Source: Chitinophagales bacterium (lineage in GTDB: Bacteria; Bacteroidota; Bacteroidia; Chitinophagales; UBA2359). From it: DNA of 8,584 bases. The position numbers and the translations under genes were made by a program. The number at the start of each line of letters is the position of its first letter. Position 1 is the stretch's first letter. Where the stretch lies: the NCBI GenBank assembly GCA_020629335.1, contig JAHDDN010000228.1, forward strand, positions 1 through 8,584, written 5' to 3'. This document shows positions 1 through 6,483 of the stretch, piece after piece. The notes under the pieces are model-generated. The model had not been told where the DNA came from, did no database searches, and worked only from the letters and a program-made list of their open reading frames with translations.

Positions 1-56
1 GCGCTGCATCGCCTGCATTCCTTACAGGACAGGCTTTCGCCTTGTCTTGATACAAG
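1..56. repeat. structured repeat-like sequence at the left edge
   Basis: This stretch is more GC-rich than the AT-rich DNA after it and holds two short inverted repeats: GCCTG (11-15) with CAGGC (30-34), and CTTGT (41-45) with ACAAG (52-56). From memory it resembles intergenic repeats seen in Cytophagales genomes; this could not be searched. It runs without a break into the reading frame that follows, so it either supplies the start of that ORF or has interrupted an older gene. It is cut by the window edge, so its full extent is unknown. Confidence 0.35.
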
Positions 57-352
57 GAGAAATCGTAAAAGAATACATTGAAGAATGGAACGAAGATATT
101 TTTCTTCAAATTTTTGATGAAAGAGAATTTCAAAAGTATATTAAGCAAACGGATAAAGAGAAAAGGATTCAAGAACGATTATTATCACTAATTAGATTGG
201 TAAGATTTGGAATTTATGCGGAATCAGAAGATTCGTTTGTGACTATGGACTTTGGTTTTGGTTATGAACAAGAAGTAGGATACAGAGACGATATGATAGT
301 TGTTACATTAAATCCAAATTTAGAAATAACGAGTATTTATAGAGAAGGATAA
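47..352 (+). CDS. hypothetical protein, 5' end uncertain and possibly truncated or repeat-fused
   Basis: I do not recognise this protein of about 101 aa. It is charged and acidic. A helical first half rich in E, K and R leads to a C-terminal part with the pattern of beta strands (SFVTMDFGFGYEQEVGYRD, then MIVVTLNPNLEIT), which suggests a small soluble cytoplasmic alpha/beta protein. The TTG at 47 is the only usual start codon near the N-terminus; the first in-frame ATG is deep inside the ORF. The same frame stays open to the window's left edge through the repeat-like sequence, so the true start may lie outside the window, or the gene may have lost its own start. Size and composition fit small immunity-type proteins near polymorphic toxins, but no toxin gene is visible and this is only a guess. 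The stop is 37 bp before the next ORF. Confidence 0.5.
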   Translation: MIQGEIVKEYIEEWNEDIFLQIFDEREFQKYIKQTDKEKRIQERLLSLIRLVRFGIYAESEDSFVTMDFGFGYEQEVGYRDDMIVVTLNPNLEITSIYREG

Positions 353-389
353 TAGATGAAAAAGAAATTAGAAAATATAAAAGCTAGAG

Positions 390-1010
390 ATGCTATTTGT
401 TAAAGTTATCAATAAAATCAAAGAATTATTGGATAGGGAATTTCTATCAACAGAAGATGCGATTATAGAAATAATAAACTTATGCAAAATAGAGGATGGT
501 CATAAAGATTGGGAGCAGTTTCTTAATATAGATTATGAAAAAGATAAGGGACGCATGGAGCTTTGGCTAAAGTCTGTTCTTAAAAATGAGCCTATAAAAA
601 AAGAGGTGAATGGACTTTGGTTTGGTCTATTCAATCCAGTAATCGTACATCCTAGTGGAAAAGAGGTGCCATCTTGTGATTTATATATTTCGGGCAATGC
701 TAATTTCGAAAAAGAAAGTTCAGAGTGGGCCGTAAGTCCAACTTATTTTCCTGTCAAACGTTATGCTGAATCTAAAATCCTAGACACTATTTACCAAAAA
801 GCATATCATAGAAAAGATGGATTGAGAGTTAAAGCTGAATATGCATTGTGTCTTGCCTATAGTTCTTTTTTGATTAAAGAACTCATTTTTTATGTTCCTA
901 GGTTGCACCTGTTAAAACATAAAGAAGAAATCGGTCTTATGGTTGGATTTGATTCTGGAGACTTTATTTTTATTGGTATGATTTCTAATGCAGGATTTTC
1001 AAGGAAATAG
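390..1010 (+). CDS. hypothetical protein, 206 aa
   Basis: I do not recognise the family. The protein appears soluble, with no signal peptide or membrane helix. Residues about 1-75 are helical and charged. The middle part (about 75-135) is rich in aromatic residues and glycine, with motifs such as GLWFGLFNPV and PSCDLYISGNANF. The C-terminal part has a helix around EYALCLAYSSFLIKELI and ends in a strand-like segment (GLMVGFDSGDFIFIG). The ATG at 390 is the first possible start, because an in-frame stop (TAA at 378-380) lies just upstream; no convincing ribosome binding site is visible, as is normal in Bacteroidota. It follows the preceding ORF by 37 bp and may be co-transcribed with it. Codon use is similarly AT-rich. 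An immunity-like or accessory role is possible given the neighbour but is not shown. Confidence 0.7.
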   Translation: MLFVKVINKIKELLDREFLSTEDAIIEIINLCKIEDGHKDWEQFLNIDYEKDKGRMELWLKSVLKNEPIKKEVNGLWFGLFNPVIVHPSGKEVPSCDLYISGNANFEKESSEWAVSPTYFPVKRYAESKILDTIYQKAYHRKDGLRVKAEYALCLAYSSFLIKELIFYVPRLHLLKHKEEIGLMVGFDSGDFIFIGMISNAGFSRK

Positions 1011-1064
1011 ATTGGCTAATAAGGGAAGTATTACCCTGCCATACAAGCTTCGTATCATGAACTA

Positions 1065-1236
1065 ACTACTAATGGTTCAATTTATTAGTTCTTGACAGCC
1101 CAAGTTTTGTCTTTTTACGATTCTACTTCGTTATTTTTTCGTTCCGTAGCACTGCTATGGGCCTCAAAAATGCCTTGTATAATCGCAAAAATACTACAAC
1201 TTAAAGTCAGAAACTTATAAACTGAACCACTAATAG
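1065..1236. repeat. large imperfect palindrome (about 170 bp)
   Basis: The left arm (about 1065-1150) matches the reverse complement of the right arm (about 1151-1236) over nearly its whole length. The inner part pairs AAGTTTTGTCTTTTTACGAT (from 1102) with sequence ending at 1202. The centre is the near-palindrome CCGTAGCACTGCTATGG (1144-1160). The outer part pairs about 1068-1097 with about 1207-1236, at 24 of 30 positions by hand count. Four of the six outer mismatches would be G-U pairs in a minus-strand transcript. The element sits in the otherwise gene-free gap between the 206-aa ORF and the AraC promoter. It could be a dispersed repeat, a non-autonomous mobile element or a structured RNA. 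Confidence 0.7.
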
Positions 1237-1316
1237 ACCAATTACTAACTTACTAAATTGCGTGAGGGATGAAATTGGTATGTGGCGTCGAGAGTCGAAA
1301 GAAATTAACATTTCGC

Positions 1317-1348
1317 TTTTTTACCCTAAAAAGGGGTGTTTTTACCCT
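1317..1348 (+). promoter_or_regulatory. paired ACCCT operator upstream of the AraC gene
   Basis: Two direct repeats of a T-tract followed by ACCCT lie at 1317-1327 and 1339-1348, with the ACCCT cores 21 bp apart (two helical turns). The same pair with the same spacing lies upstream of the SnoaL gene. AraC-family proteins typically bind direct half-sites about 21 bp apart through their two helix-turn-helix motifs, so this is the probable binding site of the adjacent AraC regulator. The downstream box lies where a -33 element would be expected, which suggests activation by contact with RNA polymerase. That the AraC protein binds here is inferred. Confidence 0.7.
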
Positions 1349-1368
1349 GATTTTTTTGGAGACCAACT

Positions 1369-1376
1369 TATCTTTG
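1369..1376 (+). promoter_or_regulatory. -7 promoter element TATCTTTG of the AraC gene
   Basis: TATCTTTG matches the Bacteroidota -7 consensus TAnnTTTG. No TTG is found at the normal -33 distance; the downstream ACCCT box takes that place. Transcription should begin a few bases after 1376, giving a leader of roughly 80 nt before the AraC start. The flanks (CCAACTTA before, TTTGTATT after) are shared with the promoter of the SnoaL gene. Confidence 0.7.
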
Positions 1377-1465
1377 TATTTTACGATAATACATTCATTC
1401 TTGAAATCATGACTAAGTGTTAGCGCCTATCAAGTAAAATATTATTAAATGAATTTTAGGTCGAA

Positions 1466-2335
1466 ATGGAAGTAAAAAAAATAATCTTCAATAATGAAAC
1501 CACTAGAATTAATTACTTTGATTTAGTGAATTTGGAGTATGTTTTAAAAAGAAACCCTCAAGACCATAGTCAGTTTGAGCATCACAAAATTGCTTTTTTC
1601 GTTATATTATTCATCACCCATCAAGAAGGAAAACACAGTATTAATTATAAAGATTACGATTACGAAAAGGGAAGTGTTTTTACCTTGCGAAAGAATAGTA
1701 TTCACAAATTTTACCCTACCAAGGCTAAAGGAAAGTTGCTTGTTTTTACGGAAGATTTTGTTATTCGTCATTCAGATAAAACAGAAACTTTAAAATTATT
1801 TCAATTATTTAATGAAATGTTAGGTTCGCCTAAAATTCAACTAAATAATAGCGATTTTATCGAAATAAAAAGTCTAATTAATCAAATAGATAAAGAATAC
1901 TCGGGTATAAATGATAGTCATTCAGTGGAGATAATTAGAAGCTTAACACAGGTTTTAGTACATAAGCTCTTTAGGATAAAGTCTAAGGAGAATGAAAATT
2001 TAGAGAAGAATAATTATCAAGTAAAATTTATTTCCCTTCAAGAATTAGTGGAACGGGATTGTTTTAAAAGTAGAAAAGTATCGTACTATGCCCATGAATT
2101 GGGGGTGACTTCCAGAACCCTAAATAATTTAACTCAAAGCATTATTGGTAAACGTACGAAATCATTTATTGACGAGATCGCTATTCTTCAAATCAAAAGA
2201 CTCATAGCTAATTCTCAGCTTTCTCTCACAGAAATCGCCTATGAATCTGGATTTGATGACCCCACTAATTTTTTCAAATATTTTAGAAAAAACACTGGAA
2301 TTTCTCCTAAGCAGTTTAAAGAAAACTATCAGTAA
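1466..2335 (+). CDS. AraC-family transcriptional regulator
   Basis: This is a 289-aa, full-length one-component regulator. Residues about 35-110 have the alternating hydrophobic pattern of an AraC-type cupin sensor domain, with HHKIAFF near the start and YEKGSVFTL and SIHKFYP as typical turns. A helical linker follows (about 115-185). The C-terminal domain has two helix-turn-helix motifs: the first about 204-225 (YYAHELGVTSRTLNNL), the second about 253-285. The second carries the family signature LTEIAYESGFDDPTNFFKYFRK followed by GISPKQF. The ATG at 1466 is favoured by its position downstream of a recognisable promoter. The gene ends 12 bp before an operator copy identical in layout to the one upstream of it, so it probably regulates both itself and the following unit. 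The N-terminal domain should bind a small ligand, but which one cannot be told. Confidence 0.93.
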   Translation: MEVKKIIFNNETTRINYFDLVNLEYVLKRNPQDHSQFEHHKIAFFVILFITHQEGKHSINYKDYDYEKGSVFTLRKNSIHKFYPTKAKGKLLVFTEDFVIRHSDKTETLKLFQLFNEMLGSPKIQLNNSDFIEIKSLINQIDKEYSGINDSHSVEIIRSLTQVLVHKLFRIKSKENENLEKNNYQVKFISLQELVERDCFKSRKVSYYAHELGVTSRTLNNLTQSIIGKRTKSFIDEIAILQIKRLIANSQLSLTEIAYESGFDDPTNFFKYFRKNTGISPKQFKENYQ

Positions 2336-2346
2336 TTAAACATTCC

Positions 2347-2379
2347 TTTTTTTACCCTAAATATGTTTTTTTTCACCCT
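2347..2379 (+). promoter_or_regulatory. paired ACCCT operator upstream of the SnoaL gene
   Basis: A run of seven T followed by ACCCT (2347-2358) is followed by a second T-rich box ending in CACCCT (ACCCT at 2375-2379). The cores are 21 bp apart, exactly as upstream of the AraC gene, and the distance from the second core to the -7 element is also the same (20 bp between them). It begins 12 bp after the AraC stop codon. The likely binder is the adjacent AraC protein; this is inferred from the shared layout. Confidence 0.7.
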
Positions 2380-2399
2380 ATCGTTTTCCAATCCCAACT

Positions 2400-2407
2400 T
2401 ACCTTTG
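2400..2407 (+). promoter_or_regulatory. -7 promoter element TACCTTTG of the SnoaL/exported-protein unit
   Basis: TACCTTTG matches TAnnTTTG. The neighbourhood CCAACTTAYCTTTGTRTT is common to this promoter and the AraC promoter. A transcript starting just downstream would have a leader of about 120 nt before the start at 2536. That leader contains no strong hairpin or riboswitch that I can recognise. Confidence 0.7.
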
Positions 2408-2535
2408 TGTTATTCAATGATCAAATTATTGTTACAGATTTCTATGTCATTAAGTAAGTAGAGACAATTTAAAATGAAGAGTAATTCTGCCCATTTACCT
2501 ACTTCAATATGGTATAGCTTTCAAAAATAAAAAAT

Positions 2536-3375
2536 ATGAATAACAAAGAAGCAATAATGGCTTTTTACGAAAAGGCATTGACTGTAAACAATGAAACAAG
2601 ACCTACCGCAGTCTTAACTCCTCTCATGGCTGAAGGATATAAATCATCCAGTTCAGTAGATGCTAAAGGAGCAGAACAATTGATGGGACAATTAGAGTTT
2701 TTTTGGAAAGTTGTTCCTGATCTGAAATGGGAGCCTCAACAAATCATCAATGAAGGAGATGTTTTTATTGTGAGAAGTATAGCAACAGGAACGCCCAATG
2801 GCAATTTTATGGGAATGCCAACAGATGGTAGTAAATCCTTTAAAATTATGACCATTGATATGCATACAATGAAAGATGGAAAGTTTGTCAGTACCAATCA
2901 TGTAGAGGATTGGACGACAGCCATGAAGCAATTAAAGCCAGTTGCTGGAGGTGGCTCAACTGATAAAGGTGGAGACGAAACCATGAAAGTAGCCATGGGC
3001 TTTATGGATGCTATGACTAAAGGTGAAATGGAAAAGATGATGGGGCTTATGCATGATGATATGGTTTGGCAAAATGGAGGGGATGAAAGTTTGCCTTGGA
3101 TAGGTGTTTGGGAAGGCAAACAAGTAATTTTAGAAAAGTTTATGCCGACTTTCGGAGCTAATTTTCAGACGCTAAAATGGGAATCTGATGACGCTATTTC
3201 TGGCGGAGATACTGCCGCTTTTTTTGGCCAAATGTCGGGCCTTTTGACTAATTCAAATCAAAAAACTAAAGAATTTACTTGGGCATTACGGGTAAAAGTG
3301 AAGGATGGTAAAGTTATACTTTGGAATTGGTTGGAAGATAGCTTTGAGGTTTCCAGAGCTTATCATAACAAATAA
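2536..3375 (+). CDS. tandem SnoaL/NTF2-like domain protein
   Basis: The 279-aa protein has two NTF2-fold domains of the SnoaL-like type joined by a flexible Gly/Ser linker (about 136-147, containing AGGGSTDKGGDE). Domain 1 (about 1-135) has the usual order: an N-terminal helix (NKEAIMAFYEKAL), the PDLKWEPQQIINEGDVFIVR strand pair, and a closing MKDGKFVSTNHVEDW segment. Domain 2 (about 148-279) repeats this with MKVAMGFMDAMTKG, a DDMVWQ segment and VKDGKVILWNWLED. No signal peptide is present, so it is cytoplasmic. SnoaL-like proteins include polyketide cyclases, isomerases and many ligand-binding proteins, so the activity cannot be fixed. Two domains in one chain could make an intramolecular pseudodimer. 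It is the first gene after the second ACCCT promoter and lies 21 bp before the exported protein, so the two are probably co-transcribed. Confidence 0.88.
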   Translation: MNNKEAIMAFYEKALTVNNETRPTAVLTPLMAEGYKSSSSVDAKGAEQLMGQLEFFWKVVPDLKWEPQQIINEGDVFIVRSIATGTPNGNFMGMPTDGSKSFKIMTIDMHTMKDGKFVSTNHVEDWTTAMKQLKPVAGGGSTDKGGDETMKVAMGFMDAMTKGEMEKMMGLMHDDMVWQNGGDESLPWIGVWEGKQVILEKFMPTFGANFQTLKWESDDAISGGDTAAFFGQMSGLLTNSNQKTKEFTWALRVKVKDGKVILWNWLEDSFEVSRAYHNK

Positions 3376-3396
3376 AAAAACGTAAAAAAAATTATT

Positions 3397-6360
3397 ATGA
3401 GTAAATTAAAAACGATCTTTTTATTTTGCATTTTGGGTTTAGTTGGGATGACACTCGATTCCAATGCTCAAAGTCTCGATGATTATCCTTGGGTCAACCC
3501 GATGATTGATCAAGAAAATTGCTGTTTTAACGAGCAGGTTCAACTCTACAGTTTCTTGGGAGTATTCGATTTTATTTATATTTCCAATGATGTAGAATGC
3601 GCTGGTGAAGGAGGGACATTATACTATAGTGATGGGACACTTTGGTGTACATCTACTCCAAGCTTTGATTGTTTGGACTATTACTTGCTAAGCTTTGAGG
3701 GAGATTTATTCGCTTGTAACCAATCCAGTGACTTGGATTTATTGAGTTCCTATCCTTGGTTAAGTACTAGTATAAATGAAGAGGATTGCTGCGCTAATAA
3801 TACAGTTACTTTATATGAAAGCGACTTAGGTCATGAGTATATATTGGTTTCACCTGATCCTAATTGCTCTACAGCAAATGAAAAGTTTTATGCAGGTACA
3901 GGAGAATTATATTGTGAAAGTGGTCCTAATAACGATTGCGTTACGCTATATGGTTTTTCTGATATGGATATAGTATCGGTATGGAATTGTGGAGAAGGCG
4001 GAGGCGAAGATAATACTGGACTTCCTGAAGGAGCAGACATCACACTAAGAAACACCTTACAAGATTCAGGAGAGCCAGAGGTTACTTACCCAAGTTTATT
4101 TGGTCAACCCGACGATGCTTATGATGAGTTTGCAAGCCTTTCCAATACAGAGATAGAGTTTGCGACTGCTTTAGCTCAAGCAGGTACGCCAGCGGGTGAT
4201 ATCAGTGGTTTATACGAAATTGACTTAACAGAATCCAGTATTGAATTTACAGTGTTGCCAGATGAAACTGATCCATTTTGGGTAAATGTGTTTGGACTAT
4301 TTCCAGAAGGTAAAGTGGATAGATATTATTTTACTTTTTCCGAGCCACACAATATCACCCATTTTAGCAGTGATAATCCTAATTTAAATCTTAGAATTGA
4401 TTCTGAAACAGTGATTGTCGTAGAGCTAATGGAAGGCTATGATCTTCAACCAGGAGTATCATTTACTGTAGACTTAAACCCACCTCCTTCAATTGTAGTG
4501 GAAGTAACTTTATTTGATCTAAATGAAGGAGTTGATCCTGCTGTTTTTCAAGCAAGAGACGCAGAGATTGAGGCGGACTTTGCCAGCTTACAACCAGGAT
4601 TCCTAAAACGAATGAGTGGAGTGGATGCTAATGGTCAGTACGTAGTGATGGTTTTATGGGAAACATTAGCCGATGCTGATGCTTCAATTGCCGCCTTTGG
4701 AATGGATCCAACGGTTGGTGATTATTTCGCAATGATTGATGGAAGCACTTTTAGTGCAGAAAGATATACGACCTTTGGAATCCCAGACTTCAACTTTAAT
4801 TTAATAGAGAATAATGTGATCGAAATCACCACATTCAATATAAATGATGATGTAGATCCTGAAGAATTTATAGCTCGTGATGCAGAGATTGAGGATGAAT
4901 TTGCCAGCTTACAGCCAGGATTTATTAGACGTACCAGTGGAGTAAATGAAAATGATAAATATGTGGTCATAGTATTCTGGGATGCCTTAGCAGATGCGGA
5001 TGCTTCCATCGCTGCTTTCGGAATGGACCCAACAGTTGCCGATTATTTTGCAATGATTGATGGTGCTACTTTTGCGGCAGACCGTTATACTATTTTTGGA
5101 AATGATCCATTTAGTGAAGGAATCGATATCACTTTAAGAAATACCTTACAAGATCCAGGACAAGCAGAAGTTACTTACCCAAGTTTATTCGGCCAAGCAG
5201 ATGATGCTTATGATGAGTTTGCAAGCCTTTCCAATACAGAGATAGAGTTTGCGACTGCTTTAGCTCAAGCAGGTACGCCAGCGGGTGATATCAGTGGTTT
5301 GTACGAAATTGACTTAACAGAATCCACTATTGAATTTAAGGTGTTACCAGATGAGAGTGATCCATTTTGGGTAAATGTATTTGGACTATTTCCAGCGGAG
5401 AAAGTAGATCGATATTACTTCACCTTCTCTGAGCCGCACAATATTACAAGCGCTAGTTCTAATCATGCTTCAGTAGATGTAAGAATTGATTCTGATACTG
5501 TAATCGTAGTTGAAATTAGTGAGGGCTATGATCTTCAACCTGGTGGCGGCTTTTTCATCAGCTTCAATGGAGCAGAGGAATTAACAAACGAACAAAAAGC
5601 CAGAGCCTTTAATGAAGGCTTGATTAATGGAGATGCTTCAGTTATCAAATGGATTCATAATGATTATATCCAGCATAATCTTGATGTACCAACAGGCAAA
5701 GCGCCAATTGCGGGTTTTTATGGAGGAGAGCCAACAGGCATTACAGTAGATATTCATCGCTCATTTGAAGTGGGAGATTATGTATTTGCCCAAACAACCT
5801 TAGGAGGAACTTGGGGGCAGTTCTTTGGCTCCAATACTGACAATATCCTCTATGAGGTATGGCGATTTGAAGATGGCTTTGCCGTAGAGCATTGGGATAA
5901 TATAGTAGCAGTAGTAGATGATATGGACGGTACCACCCAAACCGATGGCGAAGTAACACCAGCTATTAATTTAGAATTAACGGATGCTAATCGAGCCTTA
6001 TTAGAAGAAATGTCACAAACTCTATTTGTAGATGGCGATTGGACGAATGTAAGTACTTATTTTGATTTGGAAAATTATGTTCAGCATAGTGTAGGAGCAG
6101 GAACAGATGGTTCCTTCTTAGCTTCATTGGAAGGTCAAACGGGCGTATCTTTTTATGATGAGGTGAAGTTTATCCACGTATTTGGCAACTTCGGATTAGT
6201 GATGTCTCAAGGAGGAGATATTACAGGTCAAGATCCTGAAGGCGATTATGCTTATTATGATTTATTCCGCATGGAAGATGGCAAGATCGTAGAACACTGG
6301 GATGCGATTCAATTCATCAAGCCAGAATCAGAGTGGGCACATGATAATGGAAAGTGGTAA
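3397..6360 (+). CDS. exported multidomain protein: Cys modules, A-B-B-A repeats, two SnoaL-like domains
   Basis: This 987-aa protein starts with a signal peptide (K3, K5, hydrophobic core 7-20, likely cut after A24 in SNAQ). It continues with two six-cysteine modules (about 28-107 and 117-198) that begin YPW and contain CC. Next come module A1 (about 209-361, unrecognised), B1 (about 365-465) and B2 (about 469-567), then A2 (about 574-727). B resembles the antibiotic-biosynthesis-monooxygenase/dimeric alpha-beta-barrel fold (FASLQPGF, a VVMVLWE strand, then a DADASIAAF helix). Two SnoaL-like domains close the protein (about 729-855 and 858-987), with YIQHN/YVQHS (H760, H897) and EHWDN/EHWDA (H832, H967) motifs. 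I see no type IX sorting domain at the C-terminus and no lipobox, so a soluble periplasmic or freely released protein is most likely. It follows the cytoplasmic SnoaL gene by 21 bp and ends before a terminator. Its function is unknown; binding or conversion of a small molecule outside the cytoplasm is an inference. Confidence 0.9.
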   Translation: MSKLKTIFLFCILGLVGMTLDSNAQSLDDYPWVNPMIDQENCCFNEQVQLYSFLGVFDFIYISNDVECAGEGGTLYYSDGTLWCTSTPSFDCLDYYLLSFEGDLFACNQSSDLDLLSSYPWLSTSINEEDCCANNTVTLYESDLGHEYILVSPDPNCSTANEKFYAGTGELYCESGPNNDCVTLYGFSDMDIVSVWNCGEGGGEDNTGLPEGADITLRNTLQDSGEPEVTYPSLFGQPDDAYDEFASLSNTEIEFATALAQAGTPAGDISGLYEIDLTESSIEFTVLPDETDPFWVNVFGLFPEGKVDRYYFTFSEPHNITHFSSDNPNLNLRIDSETVIVVELMEGYDLQPGVSFTVDLNPPPSIVVEVTLFDLNEGVDPAVFQARDAEIEADFASLQPGFLKRMSGVDANGQYVVMVLWETLADADASIAAFGMDPTVGDYFAMIDGSTFSAERYTTFGIPDFNFNLIENNVIEITTFNINDDVDPEEFIARDAEIEDEFASLQPGFIRRTSGVNENDKYVVIVFWDALADADASIAAFGMDPTVADYFAMIDGATFAADRYTIFGNDPFSEGIDITLRNTLQDPGQAEVTYPSLFGQADDAYDEFASLSNTEIEFATALAQAGTPAGDISGLYEIDLTESTIEFKVLPDESDPFWVNVFGLFPAEKVDRYYFTFSEPHNITSASSNHASVDVRIDSDTVIVVEISEGYDLQPGGGFFISFNGAEELTNEQKARAFNEGLINGDASVIKWIHNDYIQHNLDVPTGKAPIAGFYGGEPTGITVDIHRSFEVGDYVFAQTTLGGTWGQFFGSNTDNILYEVWRFEDGFAVEHWDNIVAVVDDMDGTTQTDGEVTPAINLELTDANRALLEEMSQTLFVDGDWTNVSTYFDLENYVQHSVGAGTDGSFLASLEGQTGVSFYDEVKFIHVFGNFGLVMSQGGDITGQDPEGDYAYYDLFRMEDGKIVEHWDAIQFIKPESEWAHDNGKW
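4114..5300 (+). repeat. near-identical internal DNA repeat within modules A1 and A2
   Basis: The interval marks the span from the first copy to the second. Positions 4114-4211 and 5203-5300 are identical over 98 bp, offset by 1089 bp (363 codons). After one mismatch a further 25 bp match. The rest of A1 and A2 is clearly diverged at the DNA level, and so are B1 and B2. The patch suggests recent gene conversion, or strong constraint on this segment (ASLSNTEIEFATALAQAGTP). Confidence 0.85.
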
Positions 6361-6417
6361 GATGATAAACAATCATTAGAAACAATTCGGGTAAAATTTC
6401 CTACCATAATAAATATT

Positions 6418-6451
6418 AGCCAATGCAAAATTAATTGCATTGGCTTTTTTT
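6418..6451 (+). terminator. intrinsic terminator after the exported-protein gene
   Basis: A perfect 11-bp stem (AGCCAATGCAA at 6418-6428 with TTGCATTGGCT at 6435-6445) with a 6-nt loop (AATTAA) is followed directly by a run of T. It lies about 60 bp after the stop codon, ends the SnoaL/exported-protein unit, and separates it from the LytTR gene. Confidence 0.92.
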
Positions 6452-6483
6452 ATTTTTTTATGAATACTTGCTAACTTGTAGGA

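Noticed and set aside
356..403. 15-codon ORF starting ATGAAAAAGAAA between the first two hypothetical genes
   Set aside because: It is very short, overlaps the start of the 206-aa gene in another frame, and has no sign of conservation or signal sequence. A decayed start of the downstream gene is possible but not supported.
1677..1717. TTTTTACCTT and TTTTACCCT inside the AraC coding sequence
   Set aside because: They are 31 bp apart rather than 21, one is degenerate, no -7 element follows, and both are explained by coding sequence.
4722..5009. 95-codon open frame on the minus strand
   Set aside because: It lies wholly inside the exported-protein gene opposite the repeated B modules. The plus-strand frame has a coherent domain structure, while this one has low-complexity Ser/Ala-rich sequence.
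6388..6396. Reversed box CGGGTAAAA before the terminator
   Set aside because: It is a single box, imperfect and without a partner at 21 bp or a promoter, so it is likely chance in AT-rich DNA.
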